Source of the DNA: Gnetum montanum
Taxonomy: Eukaryota > Streptophyta > Gnetopsida > Gnetales > Gnetaceae
Reading direction: 5' to 3'
Length of the DNA: 64,000 nucleotides
Assembly (NCBI GenBank): GCA_015680685.1
Contig: MNCI01015594.1
Location: 41,491 to 105,490, forward strand
Positions 13,258-24,958 of this stretch are shown piece by piece (the stretch's first letter is position 1; each line of letters begins with the position of its first letter). The translations under genes and the position numbers were made by a program. The notes under the pieces were generated by a model that was not told the origin of the DNA, did no database searches, and was given only the letters and a program-made list of their open reading frames with translations.

Positions 13258-13659
13258 TTAACGATGAGGTGTTATCTTAGTAGTACGACTTTTGATTTGG
13301 AACTCTCCCGCCTTAGACTTTTGATGTGGTTAGACATCAAAACAAAACTACTTCAAGATGGACTTCCTCTAGCTTAAATGTGTGTGTGTATATATATATA
13401 TCTTCTATGAATTGAACGAATTGTGTTTAGCAACAAGAATGATAATTTAGAAGATCTAGGAGCAGTTTTTGCAGCAGAGGAGAAGAGTTCAATTATTTCT
13501 TTTAAATATATCCATTGTTAGGTGTTGAAACTTGAAACATAGGTACACCTAAACATATATAGTCCACATAGCACTTTATATCTTTGCATTGTCTACTATA
13601 ATTGAACCCAGAGTTTTCAAATCAAAATTCTTACTAGTAGGATAACACCTCATTGTTAA
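13258..13659. repeat. MITE-like inverted repeat (50-bp arms)
   Basis: Arms at 13258-13307 and 13610-13659 are imperfect reverse complements (roughly 80 percent by eye). Both carry the core ATGAGGTGTTATC and an ATTTTGATTTG-type segment. TTAA stands at both outer ends. The arms also resemble tRNA-derived sequence: the right arm, read on the minus strand, leads into GGGTTCAA, like a pol III B box. It may be a small MITE with TTA/TAA-type duplication, or two SINE heads in inverted orientation. Confidence 0.5.
13380..13402. repeat. TG/TA dinucleotide microsatellite
   Basis: A short (TG)n run passes directly into a (TA)n run, within the inverted repeat at 13258-13659. Confidence 0.8.
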
Positions 13660-13949
13660 AGATGTCTATTGTCATCATTCAAGAAATTGTTTTAAAAGTT
13701 AAGTTGTTAAACTATTATGTAAAATCATTAATAATATTGAAATTAGCAAACAAATTAATATAACCTGGTTAGGTAGAACAATATCATTAATATCATTAAT
13801 GCATCAAATTGTTTTAAAAAGTCTTGTAAAAAAAAAATCATCTATATTTCAAGTACCATTGATGCAAAAATACATTACACAATTGTTGCAACAAACTTTA
13901 GAGAGGTGTAGAATAGGAATTAGAAATAGGAAAAATATAAATAGGAGCC

Positions 13950-14444
13950 TAAACTCAAGATGCCTAATCTTCTTAATCAACAAAACATTTTTCCACTGCA
14001 ATTATACTATGAAGATATTTAGAATGTGAAATCTTTCTTTATCTTTGTAAAGAGAATGGAGGATGAATCTTCAAAGATAATGCAACAAAGGTTAGATATG
14101 TGACTTCTTTTATTCTATATCAATAGTGGCCTTATCCAAAGTCATTCCTTGAGATTTATGGATAGTCATAGTCCATGCCAATCACAATGGTAGTTTTTGA
14201 TGTAATGCTTCTCAAATCATAGATATAATCAGCACATGATGGGGATTACAATTATCAAATGAACATCTCATGTAAAAGTTAAAATTGACAAAAACATAAG
14301 ATGGTAATGTAGCTACTTGTTTCTTAGGATGATAGATGATACTATGAACTATGCCAAGAGCACCATTCACTAATCCTGCTTCTGGACAAAGGTTAATTAC
14401 AAGCATATATATAATTAAAGATCATTTAATATCATCTCCATCAT
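13950..14444 (-). pseudogene. Pif1-like/Helitron helicase remnant, C-terminal piece
   Basis: The minus strand encodes the C-terminal end of a Pif1-family DNA helicase. The motif stretch MLVINLCPEAGLVNGALG with the following SIIYHP (14406-14270 region) matches the conserved part before motif VI. Further on, TIHKSQGMTLDKATID is the typical Pif1 motif VI, followed by TFVALS and a PPFSLQR-like tail. At least two stops and frame changes interrupt it. It ends abruptly at 14444, where element B is inserted. The rest of the gene continues beyond B at 42942. Confidence 0.8.
14440..14444. repeat. Target-site duplication of element B (left copy)
   Basis: ATCAT on the left matches ATGAT at 42942-42946 on the right in four of five positions, as expected for an old 5-bp duplication around B. 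Confidence 0.5.
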
Positions 14445-14943
14445 TGATGAATCATAGATTGGCTACATTGATTGAGCCCCATCAACTAGGCCTTGTCAAC
14501 ACATGATTTGATGCATTGACATGGCCCCGTCAACATAGTGTCTATTTTCGCTTATAAATACGTGCTCACCTGTTGTGTTTATGAAATGTCTTGTCATAGT
14601 TGTAGTAGAGCTCTTGCAATTTTCTCATTTGGAAGTTAGAATATTTTTCCAAGTGTCTATAGTAGGAGTCAAGAGTATACAAATCTTTATTCGAGCACTG
14701 TTGTACCTAAGCATAGTAGTGTGTGCGACAATAAAGATGAGTTTTTTTATGAACCTTGTAGCACTTCAAAATAGATTATTTATTTATTTATATATACATT
14801 TAATGTTTTATGCAATTTTCCTTAATGCTTTAAGCAATTAAATAATTAATTAGACTAAATAAGCTAAACTAAGCTAGATTAAGTAGTGATTAATTAAGCA
14901 CATAAGTACGACCACTTCAAGCATATGCTTGACACTTGATAAC
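14445..14943 (+). repeat. Element B 5' LTR, first part
   Basis: The first 499 bp of the 5' LTR, homologous to 42057 onward. It is interrupted after CTTGATAAC by element A and resumes at 24959. Rejoining the halves gives about 889 bp, close to the 885 bp of the 3' LTR. Confidence 0.88.
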
Positions 14944-15812
14944 TGATGAGTGACGAGGTACCCCTACGCCCAACCATATGAATCATAGGTGTTCACGTGC
15001 GATCCGGTCGAATTTCGCAGACTTTAATTACCAAGTATGCTAGAGCTAAACAGAGAATGTGTGTTGTCCGTTTGTTGTCTTCCCAGTCCCACTTATGAAG
15101 TGCAATTGTATGGTTAAGTGTGATTGAGACGTAAGATTTTTATTATTTTGTGTTTTATCAATTTGCTCACCTAGAACAAGAATAAAAGTGAGAGTAATTA
15201 CATGATAAGTAATCTATGATCTAATCTAGCCTAACACAAGTAACCATTCCCACTTCTCGGACACATCTTGAACTTGGTGTAAACACTGTTGGGTTGTCGA
15301 ACACTAACCATTTTTGAGCTACCAAGTGTCATACATATGTTCGAAGAGGTCGTGCTTGTGTATTTTAATGAGTTGCTTAATTAATCAAAATTAATTACTG
15401 CATGAATAAAATTAATGTAAACTACATGAAATCACAATATTTAAATGCATAAGAAAGAAAGTCTCAAGTGCTACAAGGATGAATCAAAGAGCTCATCTTT
15501 ATTGCCAACACAATGGTGTGTTCAGGTACATCAATGCTTGAATAAAGATTCGATTACACTTAGACCTCCTACTATGGGCACTTGGAAAATATTCTAACTC
15601 TTAAATGAACAAACTACAAGAGTTTCGCTACTTGACTACCAAAAACTACTCTCAATCCTGCACCTGGGGGCTGTAATTATAGACTTGGGAATAACCCTGT
15701 GATATCGAATGCACGATATTGTATCTTGGGCTACGATATTGCGTACTTGATATCATGTACTCAATATTGCGGCTTCTCCGATATTAGAGCATATGAAAAA
15801 CATGATTCATCA
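14944..15812 (-). repeat. Element A 3' LTR (left copy)
   Basis: On the plus strand it starts TGATGAGTGACGAGG and ends ATGATTCATCA, giving TGATGA/TCATCA inverted ends. It has the same length (869 bp) as the right copy. Confidence 0.93.
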
Positions 15813-15824
15813 TACCCCCATGAC
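15813..15824 (-). other. Element A 3' polypurine tract
   Basis: In element sense CATGGGGGTA stands directly before the 3' LTR. This primes plus-strand DNA synthesis in LTR retrotransposons. B and C have the same site in degraded form. Confidence 0.65.
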
Positions 15825-15896
15825 TGAATGAAAACTCATCCTCAAGTACAGAAGAAGAGGAACAAGTCCTTTACAAAATATATTAGGAGGTGTAGA

Positions 15897-16163
15897 CTAT
15901 TTGATTGACATACAGAATGACATAAAGAAAATAGATAAATACAGAAGTGCCCAAGCATACAACATTACAATTGTGTACAAAATTGGATGTTCATGACAAC
16001 AGGAAAGAACACCCTTGAATCCAATGGACATCCAACCCCTCTTGATAATAGAAGAATGAGGGAGAGACAGAAAAGAGCCAGTGGTCATGGACAATCTCCC
16101 ATGAGTGATATTGTTGTATCCTCCTTGGTGAAGATAGTCCTGCTTTCAGTCCATGCCCCCCAT
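15897..16163 (-). pseudogene. Element A short third ORF, 88 codons, hydrophobic C-terminus
   Basis: A 267-nt frame begins at an ATG (16163-16161) and ends just before the polypurine tract, with a single internal stop (codon 6). The last ~30 residues are hydrophobic (LYTIVMLYAWALLYLSIFF) and could span a membrane. Element C has a frame of exactly the same length at the same place (51388-51654), with about 59 percent identical residues by hand count. The position matches the env-like region of Athila elements, but the protein is far shorter than a typical envelope and no known family was recognised. Confidence 0.45.
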
Positions 16164-17690
16164 TGCAATCACAAAAAAATCAAGGATTAGTATATAAATT
16201 ATAACATATAGCAGCTGAATACCTTGCCTCATTAGTGATTTTATCTAGCCAAGTTGTGATTATGATAGATTGGTTGCTTGATAATGTTAGTGGAAAAACT
16301 GACGAATAGGTTAAGTAAGAGAAGTGGTTTATAAGATTCAAAAAAATTTTAACACAAGGAATACTAGAAAGAGGGTATAGGAATTCACAACAATAAAAAG
16401 AAAGAATTCACTGAAAATAGTTATGAAGATGCATACAATTGGATGGCATTGATGGGGTAAATAAAAAGAATTCGATTGTTACAATGTCTAAGGGTAAAGA
16501 ACTTAACTTAACCAAATCAAAAGATATGCAAGTGGGTCCTTCCCAAAGCAAGCATAGGTCTTTTATGCCCTTGCATAACTTCAAACCAAGGAGTTTGTGG
16601 GCACCATGGATGATAAATAGTTATGGAAAGTTAAGTACAAAAACTTAGAAGTAACTAACTGAGAAACCCAACACATCAAACCAGAACATCAAATCAAAAC
16701 ATGAAATCAACAGTGAGGTGAGGCATGAAAAGCATAGATTGATGAGAGAGAAAATGTAATGGAGTTCCTAATTATGGTCACATGAAGTCCCTTGTGGAGT
16801 TTGTGATTAAATGACTTGGTAGACCAAAACCAACCACTTTCAGTGACTTCACATCGACATTCTAAGACTAGTCCATCCCCTAAGACACAAGAATGCTCCC
16901 ACAAAACAACCACCATTCCATAGTGGAGAGAAAGTAGGAAGTGAGAAAGGGCCTTAGTTAGAGGAGACAAGACAAGTCCCATAACTAGTGCTTGTGGCCC
17001 TTTTATTTGGTCTAAGGGGTGTACTTTGAATTTCCATTTTTTTTGAATGGGAACCACACCATGCAAGGACTTATTTGACTTCCTATTGTGGAATGACACA
17101 GAATAGTGAGAAGCTCCCAAGAACACACCCACACATAGGAAAATAGAAAAGCACAAAGAATCTCATGTCCCCTTGAAGTCACACCCTGTTCAAACCTTTG
17201 ATTCCTTTTCAATTTTGGAAACTACACAAGTCACCAGTTTATTAAGGTTGCATTAATGAAAAGGGACTACACATTTCCAAAATAAGGAAAATCATAAAGT
17301 ATGTGGATGAGTGGATGATGTGGACTCACTGCCTGTTACATGAAAAGAAACCATGTCCTAGTTGTTAGTAACGACATTCAAAATTAGAAACCAGATATCA
17401 ACAATCAAATTACAAATGAAACATACCATCATCGAGTAGCACATCACCATTGTACCTGACACCTTATTAGCAAAAAGAGTAGAGAAACACACCAAACATA
17501 AGAAAATATAAAAGAAAGTAAAAGAGTATGCAATAAATATCAAATATACTCACGATGGTGTAAAACAAAAACTTAAAAAAGATCAATAACCTGAAAAAAA
17601 AAGATGTAAAATAATGAATATGAAAACAAAAAGTTGTAAAATCAAAAATGTGTAAAACAAAAAAGTCAAAAGACTGAGGAGCCATGAAAA
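16164..17690 (-). other. Element A post-pol spacer
   Basis: About 1.5 kb between pol and the short third ORF, conserved in B (36.9-38.9 kb), C (49.9-51.4 kb) and D (53.6-55.0 kb). A 149-codon frame (16707-17156) overlaps a 100-codon frame in C over a shared ~65-residue stretch. Other copies have frameshifts there, so coding status is unclear. Confidence 0.55.
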
Positions 17691-20600
17691 GTGTTAGTAT
17701 GGGTGGCCATCTCCCCCATGACTAATTTGGAAGGGGGAGATTCAAAAGATTAAGCATGGTTGTTCATTTGGTGAGGTGTTTGTTGGTTGGCTTGGGCTCA
17801 TGGAAAGGCTTTAATTGTTGGGTACTGACTAATTTTTTCTTATCTGGGCTATCAGGTTTATAGATAATCATGGCCTTAGATGGAAAAGTCTTATCAATAA
17901 TGTAGGATCCTTTCCATAATGTTTGAAATTTGATTCATTGGGGCACATGTGCAAGATTCTAGTAGAGGACCTTGTCTCTTCGTTGAAACTTGACTTTTCT
18001 TATTTTGAGGTCATGGTGTTTCTTATTGAATGCCTTATGCATTTCGTTGGATGACAAGGCCATTAACTAATTTTTATTTACCAAGTTGAGGTTCATTAAT
18101 CATTCTTTCTGTCCTAGACTTAGATTTAGGTAAAGGTCATAGGCTGTAGAGAGTGTACAGAGCTTGGATTGGATGGGTAGTGTGGATAGTTTTCCATACA
18201 TGAGCTCATAGGGAGAATAACCTATGGGAAGCTTCCATGTGGAGCGATAGGCCCAAAGGGCATAGTTTAATTTGATGCTCTAGTTCCTTCGGTATTTGCT
18301 AATGGTGCATGTTAGAATTTTTGTAATCTCCTGATTAGTAACCTCAGCTTGATCATTGGCTTGGGGGTGGTATGGTGTTGTGAGTTTGTGCTCAACCCCC
18401 AAGAACTGCATAAGTTTTCAGAAAGTGGCACTTGTAAAATGAGTTCCATTATTAGAAATTAATGCATAAGGCATACCAAACCTTTTTATGATATTTTGTT
18501 GTACAAACTAAGTAGCAGTAGTGGATGTACAGTTAGTGACAACTGCTGCTTCTACCCACTTAGTGCAATAGTCAACAATGACTATGATATATGCCTTTCC
18601 ATTTGACAAAGGTGCAATGGGACCCATAAAGTCAATGCCCCAAATGTTAAATGGCTTAAGAGGCCGAATCCATTGCTATGGCCCATGCATTTGAGTTGTC
18701 ATTCCACCATTCCTCTAACAATGATCATAAGCATAGATGAATTAGTGTGCATCCTTGAAGATTGTTGGCCAATAATATCCTACCATGAGGATTTTTATGG
18801 TCGTGTGTCTCCTAGCATAATGGCCCCCAAAAAGGCCTTTGTGAGCATCATGGAGAACGTGTAGTTGATCTATGTCAGGGACACACTGGTGTACTAGGCC
18901 ATCGGGACATACTTTGTAAAGATTCCCATTGCTTTCCATGAAATGCTTGACTTGGTGAAGAAACTTTTATCTCTTTCTAATGTCCAACCCTTGTAGTAGT
19001 TCTTGCTTGAGTAGATAAGTGAGGATGGTGTCATACCATTTTCGTTCATCAAGCATTTGTGCATTAATAGCCCCTACAAGGAGAGATTCATCAGGGAACT
19101 GATTAGATGATGGGCTCTCTTTCTCTTTATTATCCCATCTTAGCCATGGTAAATGATCAATGACCACATTTTTCACACCTTTTCGATCTACCATCTTGAG
19201 ATCGAACTCTTGCAAAATCACGAGCCACCATATGACATGGGGGCTCACTATTGGTTTATTCATTAGAAACTAGATGGTGCTATGATCTATGTGCATGAAC
19301 ACTTTATAGCAAAACACATAGTGCCTGAACTTTTCTAATGCGAACACCACTGCCATTAATTCCTTTTTCGTGGTGGTGTAGTTTAGCTATGCACCTGCAA
19401 TACTTTGGCTTGCGTAGTGAATGTAATATGGATGTTTTTGATCATCCAACTACATAAGAACTACCCCCAAAGCATAATTGGATGCATAAGTCATTACATG
19501 AAATGGTCTGGACCAATCAGGTGCTTATAGAATTGGGGTTTCAACAAGCTTCTACTTTAGTTGCTGAAATGTTGTTTCACATGCAGGGATCTAGATGAAT
19601 GATGCATCCTTCTTTGTTAATTTCACCAATGGCTTGGAGATTTTGGAAAAATTCTTGATGAAGCACCGATAGTAGCTTGTATGACCAAGGAATGACTACA
19701 CTTCTTTAACTGCTTCCGGTTGATAGGTTATTCCTTGGATGACCCTTATTTTTTCAGGGTCCACTTCAATTCCTGCTTTTGAGATCTAGTGCCTCAAGAC
19801 TATGCCTTCCTGGACCATAAGATGGCTCTTTTGCCAATTAAGCTAAAGGTTTGTTTCAACACATCTCCTCAACACCTGTTCAAGACAATACAAGGCTTGA
19901 TCAAATGTAGCTCCATAGGTAGAAAATTCATCCATGAAGACTTCTACCCCACTACTAATTTTTTATTGAAAAATGCTAAGGACTAATTGTTGAAATGTGG
20001 CTGGGGCATTACATAGACTGAATGTCATTTGACAGTAAGCAAAAGTCCCCCAAGGACTTGTGAAAGTCATCTTCACCTAGTCCTTTGGTGCAATCCAAAT
20101 TTGGTTATAGCCACTATAACCATCCAAAAAGATGTAATAGCTGTGCCTAGAAATGGTATCCAGGAATTGGTCGACAAAAGGCAATGTAAAATGATCTTTA
20201 AAATTTGTCATATTGAGTAGTCAGAAGTCAATGCACACCCACCATTTACCTTCTTTCTGGGTCACGATCATGAGTGGACTGACCCACTCACTATCTACAA
20301 TAGGGTAGATGAATCCTACCTTGAGGAGTTGTCCAATCTCCTCTTTGATAATCTACTTTAATTTGGGCTTCAAGCATCATTGTGGCTATTGTTTCAGCTT
20401 AATGGTGGAATTAGTGTATATCTAGTGCTGGCATATTCTTGGATCTATACTAGTGAGCTTGGAATATGACTAGGCAAACGTTGTTGACCATTTTTTCACA
20501 ACCTTCATCAACATTTTCTTTTGTTCTGCATCAAGCTTGGCATTAATAATGACTGGCCTTCCATTTTTCAAGAACACATACTCCATTTCAGTAGATTGTA

Positions 20601-21400
20601 TTTTCAATTCAAGGAGTTCTTATTTAAAATTGTTAAGAATCTCCAACTCTTCCTAATTGACATCATCATTTAGTGCTTCAAAGAGTTGGTGATGAACTTA
20701 CTCGAGTTCATCCATACTCACAACATATTCATACATTAGGCCCTCAGCAGGTTCCATGCACAATGTATTGTTGCTAGAATTAGCTATCAACCATTAGGTG
20801 CCTTCTTTTTTTATGGCTACCACGTATAGACATTTTTGGATTTCAGCTTCTAGTGCATACTGCTTGCATGTAGAGATAGATATTCACTTCACTGACCATA
20901 ACTTCTACACATAATGGCATTGTGAGTCGTTGTATGTGATACATGGAACCCTCTTCTTCTTGATTTTTCCAAATTCATTTTCTTTAGATATCTCCAGGAA
21001 AATATCTCTAATGCCCATTTTTGGCATTAGCGGTGCTTAACCACGCCTTTCCCATAATAATTGGGAAGTCCCCCTTACATTCCTCCACCTTGATTACTAG
21101 GAAGTTAGTGGGATATGACCACCCAAAAATAGTGGTTATGATGTCCTCTATCAATCCTAATGGAACTGTGATGGATTTATCTACCAATTCCACTCAGATG
21201 TTGCTTTTCTTCAAGGGAGGAAGGTTCCACATATTGTACATCTCATGCAAGATTAGATTAACACTAGAACCAGAGTCAAGAAGAGCTTTACAAGGATCAT
21301 TCCCAAAAATTTGCAAATATACTATGGGACTCATAGGGTTAGCTAACTTCCTGGGTAGGTTATTGACTCGAATCCAATCAGATACAACACGGGTCAACAT
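17690..21400 (-). pseudogene. Element A pol: protease, RT, RNase H, integrase
   Basis: Going down in coordinate: an aspartic protease with intact DSGSSVNLI (about 21255-21292) and the downstream IIMG..WLST flap-like segment. Then reverse transcriptase, whose catalytic box near 19925-19945 reads FMDEF instead of FMDDF. Then RNase H, the integrase zinc finger and catalytic core, and an integrase C-terminal LGDKVLYWNP-type region. No chromodomain follows. The frame is broken by many stops, mostly codons one transition from Gln or Arg. Nearest relatives by motif are Athila-type pol proteins. Confidence 0.85.
17707..17720 (-). other. Element A internal polypurine tract
   Basis: In sense CATGGGGGAGATGG, located at the end of the integrase frame and very like the 3' purine tract. 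Counterparts lie at 36888-36900, 49717-49730 and 55178-55190. Confidence 0.5.
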
Positions 21401-21429
21401 TATAGTATGGATTCGAGAGGGATTTTGGT

Positions 21430-23918
21430 TTGAAGGGGACTCAAATAAAGATAAGACATAGGAAGGTGGAGGAGCAGGGTTACCAACAACTAATGTGTTT
21501 GAGGGCTTTGGTGGACTATGAGGTTAGAAGAAGGATCTTTACTTTGATCGTGATTCTGACCCACTTGGTTGATTAACTGGTTGTAGATTAATCACCCTCG
21601 TAGCATTTCTTTGCTATGGTTGGACAAGTAATTCACCCTGCATGGATAGAGCAAGTGGTAGTTGTGCAGAAGATGGAGAAGTAGTTGCAAGGATAGGAGG
21701 AGCATGAGGATAGTAGGTGGCATCCCTCCTTGGATAGGGCGGTTGGTATACTTAAGGAGGGTAGTGGTGAGGTTGGTAAGTAGCAACATGACCAGAGGAG
21801 TCCCATGGGGATGAAGGTTGCTGAACATAGTAACCATAGGGATTTGGCTACTGGTAAGGGTACTATTATCTTGGAGGTGCTAGTGACCACGATTCTGGTT
21901 GCTACCACTTCTGGTACAATTCATAGGGTTGCAGTGGAGTTCCACTTGGATATTACTACTATGGTTGGTGGAATTGTCAAGCGTTTCCTTGTGGATAAGG
22001 AAATCTTCTAGGTGTTTGCCTTTGTGCAAGTTGTGGATGTATGACATACACCCTAGGTTCCTGCAAGTGTGACACAATTGGATAACATCCCTTGGGATGT
22101 TCATATTGGTAGACGTCACACTCACCATCATCATCTGAGTCACTATCCACAATTGTCTCTATTGTAGCCATGTTACCCTTACCCTTGGATATGACACATT
22201 TAGCTTCCTTACGTCTACGATGTTCACGCTCACCACTTTGCTTCTTGAACTCTTCAGAAATTTTTAAGACAACCGGAAACTTGTTGTCCATAGAGTCCCA
22301 TAATTGGTCAACCTTAGCCGTGATTTTAGATTGCAATTTCTAGAGTGGGGAGGTTCTCTAGTTAACAACCTCATCTCTAGTTAACTCATCCTCATTGTCA
22401 CAAAATTGAACCCCCCTTTCATAGATAGAAGGGTCCCTGTTGTATTCCTATGCACTTTCTTGCTTTCTCAATTTTCCCTCCTCCTTGACTACTTGCTTAA
22501 TTAACTTTTGGATCCAACTAGCACTTAACTCTGTCAGCCTCCCTTGGGCATAAATGCCAAGGATTTTCCTTGTTTTAGACTGCAACCCATCTATGATATG
22601 ATGAAGTTGATCAAGTTGAAAGTATCCATGGCTAGGACACCTATGCAATAGAGAATACTATTGACCAATAGCGGCATCCAAGGGCTCATGGTTTCCTTGT
22701 TTTCATCCTTGGATTTGCTTCCTCAAATTGGATACTTAGGAGTACGTTTGATATTTGCTATTGAACAATTCCAACATCGCACTTCATCGTCTGATTGATT
22801 TTGGCTCCAAGGATTGGTAATAATTTTCTGCTTCCTTAATGAGTATCCTTGGAAATAATTTCAACTTCTACTAGTCATTCTTAATATTTTGCAAGGCACA
22901 TGCATCTTGGAAGGCCTGTAGATGATTCTGTGGATTAGCATCATAGCCTCCCTCAAATCAAGAGATGTTGTTCATGTCGAGCCTCTTTATTTTGCTATCC
23001 TTTACTTACCTTGTTAGAATCCTCACAGCCTTTGCAATGTTTAATATGCCCCGAGTGGTGAGTAGAGGTTCATCAAGGCCATGGTGATGGTGCCTACAAT
23101 GTTCTCTACTAACCCTTCTTTCATGGAAATGGGTCTCTCTGGATCGGCCACACTTTTGATTGTGACTTTCCCGATGGTCCCTTCTATTGTTCTGGTCCCA
23201 TCGGTTACCTCCATCATGCTTATGTCCTCTGCATCCATGATCTAAGCTAGATGATGAATAAGAAGAAGATAATGAAGGGGAGGAGGAAGGAGAACTTACT
23301 TTATGCTGATGCCTTTCACCCTTCCTCTGATGATGGTGACCACGATCGTGATTGTGATCTCCTTTTTTCCCCTTTTCATGACTTGCCCCTCTAGTTCCAT
23401 TTTTTTTCATTGGATCCATTCTAACTAGAACCTAGATTATGAATTGTGAATTGCATGTTCTAGTTGAGGGCCCCTTGAACAAAGTCAAAGAGAGGAGAAT
23501 CACCAAAGGAAAGGCCCCCAGAGAAGTATTTACCTTCATCCAATGGGCAAAGTAGATATGGAAAGGAGTTTGACCCCTTACCCTTCACAAGCTTGTGTTG
23601 GTGCTCTAGTTGATGATCCCTTAGCCTTTGTGCTTTAGTGGGATGATAATCCCTTGAATCGGGATCTTGCATCTCATACTCTCTGTGAAGGTATTGAAGT
23701 TTGTGTTATGTGAGCATTAGCTGGAGCATTGTTGGAATAAATCGATCAAGTGGCAACACAATGTTGCCTTCCATGTCGTGCCACCATAGCATTTCATCTT
23801 GATGTAAGATGAAGGTGAAGTCTGGTACATACTCATTGGGATAAGCATATCCCACCCTGTATTGCTGAGGAACCGGGTTTGCTCTAGGTGGAGCAAGGCT
23901 CCCATGAGAAGAAGGTAT
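21430..23918 (-). pseudogene. Element A gag
   Basis: The structural protein of the virus-like particle. The start codon aligned with the ATG in C and D is ATA here (23918-23916), so initiation is lost. After an N-terminal part with YPNEYVPDFTFILHQDE, an Asp/Arg/His/Ser-rich segment (23006-23419) and a capsid-type gag domain (about 22450-23000, RCPSHGYFQLDQLHHIIDG) follow. Next is a basic region and a C-X6-H-X3-C-X5-H motif at 22067-22120, then a Pro/Gln-rich linker to protease. Several frameshifts and stops are present. Confidence 0.8.
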
Positions 23919-24070
23919 TTTATGTTAATGAATTTATATGTAGTGTGTGGTTAAGATTCAATTTAATTGTAATAATAAATTTTGTTTTTAGAAGATTTAA
24001 CTCTTAGGGTTCAAATAACAATGAGGTTACTAAGTTTCACTTGGTTTAGATAGCACACATAGAATTAAAG

Positions 24071-24088
24071 TCCCCAGCAATGGTGCCA
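24071..24088 (-). other. Element A primer-binding site (tRNA-Asp type)
   Basis: In sense TGGCACCATTGCTGGGGA, one base inside the 5' LTR. It matches 15 of 18 positions of the complement of the plant tRNA-Asp 3' end (TGGCGCCGTTGCCGGGGA). All three mismatches are transitions at CpG positions. tRNA-Asp priming is known for Athila-group elements. Confidence 0.8.
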
Positions 24089-24089
24089 A

Positions 24090-24958
24090 TGATGAGTGGC
24101 GAGGTACCCCTACATCCAAACATACGAATCATAGGCATTCACATGCAATCTGGTTGAATTCCATAGACTTTAATTACCAAGTACACTAGAGCTAAATAGA
24201 GAATGTGTGTTATCTATTCGTTGTCTTCCTAGTCCCACTTGTGAAGTGCAATTGTATGGTTAAGTGTGACTAAGGCGTAAGATTTTTATTATTTTGCGTT
24301 TTATCAATTTGTTCACCTAGAAAAAGAATAAAAGTGAGAGTAATTATGTGCTAAGTAATCTATGGTCTAATCTAGCCTAACACAAGTAACCATTTCCACT
24401 TCCCAGACATGTCCTGAAATTGGTGTAAACATTGCTGGGTTGTTGAATGCTAACTGTTTCTGAGCTACCAAGTGTCACACGTATGTTCAAAGGGGTTGTG
24501 CTTGTGTATTTAAATGAGTTTCTCAATTAATCAAAATTAATTACTACATGAATAACATTAATTTAAACTACATGAAATCACAATATATAAATGCATAAGA
24601 AAGAAAGTCTCAAGTGCTATAAGGATGAATCAAAAAGCTTGTCTTTATTGCCAACACAATGGTGTGTTCAGGTACATCAATGCTTGAATAAAGATCCGAT
24701 TACACTTAGACCTCCTGTTGTGGGCACTTCAAAAATATTCTAACTCTCAAATGAACAAACGGTAAGAGTTTCACTACTTGACTACCAAAAACTACTCTCA
24801 ATTGTATGCCCAGGGGTTGTATTTATAGACCTAAGAATAATCATGCGATATTGAATACACAATATCATATCTTGGATCATGATATCGCATACCTGATATT
24901 GTGTAACTGATATCATGATTGCTCTGATATCAAAGCGTATAAAAACCACAATTCATCA
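24090..24958 (-). repeat. Element A 5' LTR (right copy)
   Basis: An 869-bp LTR paired with 14944-15812. In sense, the first ~130 bp hold a cluster of GATATC-like palindromes, followed by a TATA box (TATAAATA, 24827-24820). Confidence 0.93.
24820..24827 (-). promoter_or_regulatory. LTR promoter TATA box of element A
   Basis: TATAAATA in sense, about 131 bp from the LTR start. The same offset holds in C (51870-51877) and D (62168-62175), supporting it as the U3 promoter. Confidence 0.65.

Larger units (their letters stand above)
14944..24958 (-). mobile_element. Element A: complete but decayed Athila-like LTR retrotransposon
   Basis: Minus-strand element of 10,015 bp with two 869-bp LTRs, nested inside the 5' LTR of element B. 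Flanking 5-mers ATAAC and GTAAC are the target duplication with one change; removing A restores the B LTR sequence seen at 42.5 kb. In element sense: 5' LTR, tRNA-Asp primer site, gag, protease, reverse transcriptase, RNase H, integrase without chromodomain, internal purine tract, spacer, short third ORF, purine tract, 3' LTR. A hand comparison of the first ~415 bp of the LTRs gives about 50 differences (roughly 12 percent), nearly all transitions, so the insertion is old and has been heavily methylated. Confidence 0.92.

Noticed and set aside
12864-13280. 138-codon open frame on the plus strand
   Set aside because: No recognisable domain, no splice or promoter context, and its end runs into the left arm of the inverted repeat; kept only as an unexplained frame.
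16707-17156. 149-codon frame after pol in element A as an env gene
   Set aside because: Part of the frame is seen in C, but B and D have frame changes and A has no signal peptide or convincing fusion/transmembrane layout; treated as spacer.
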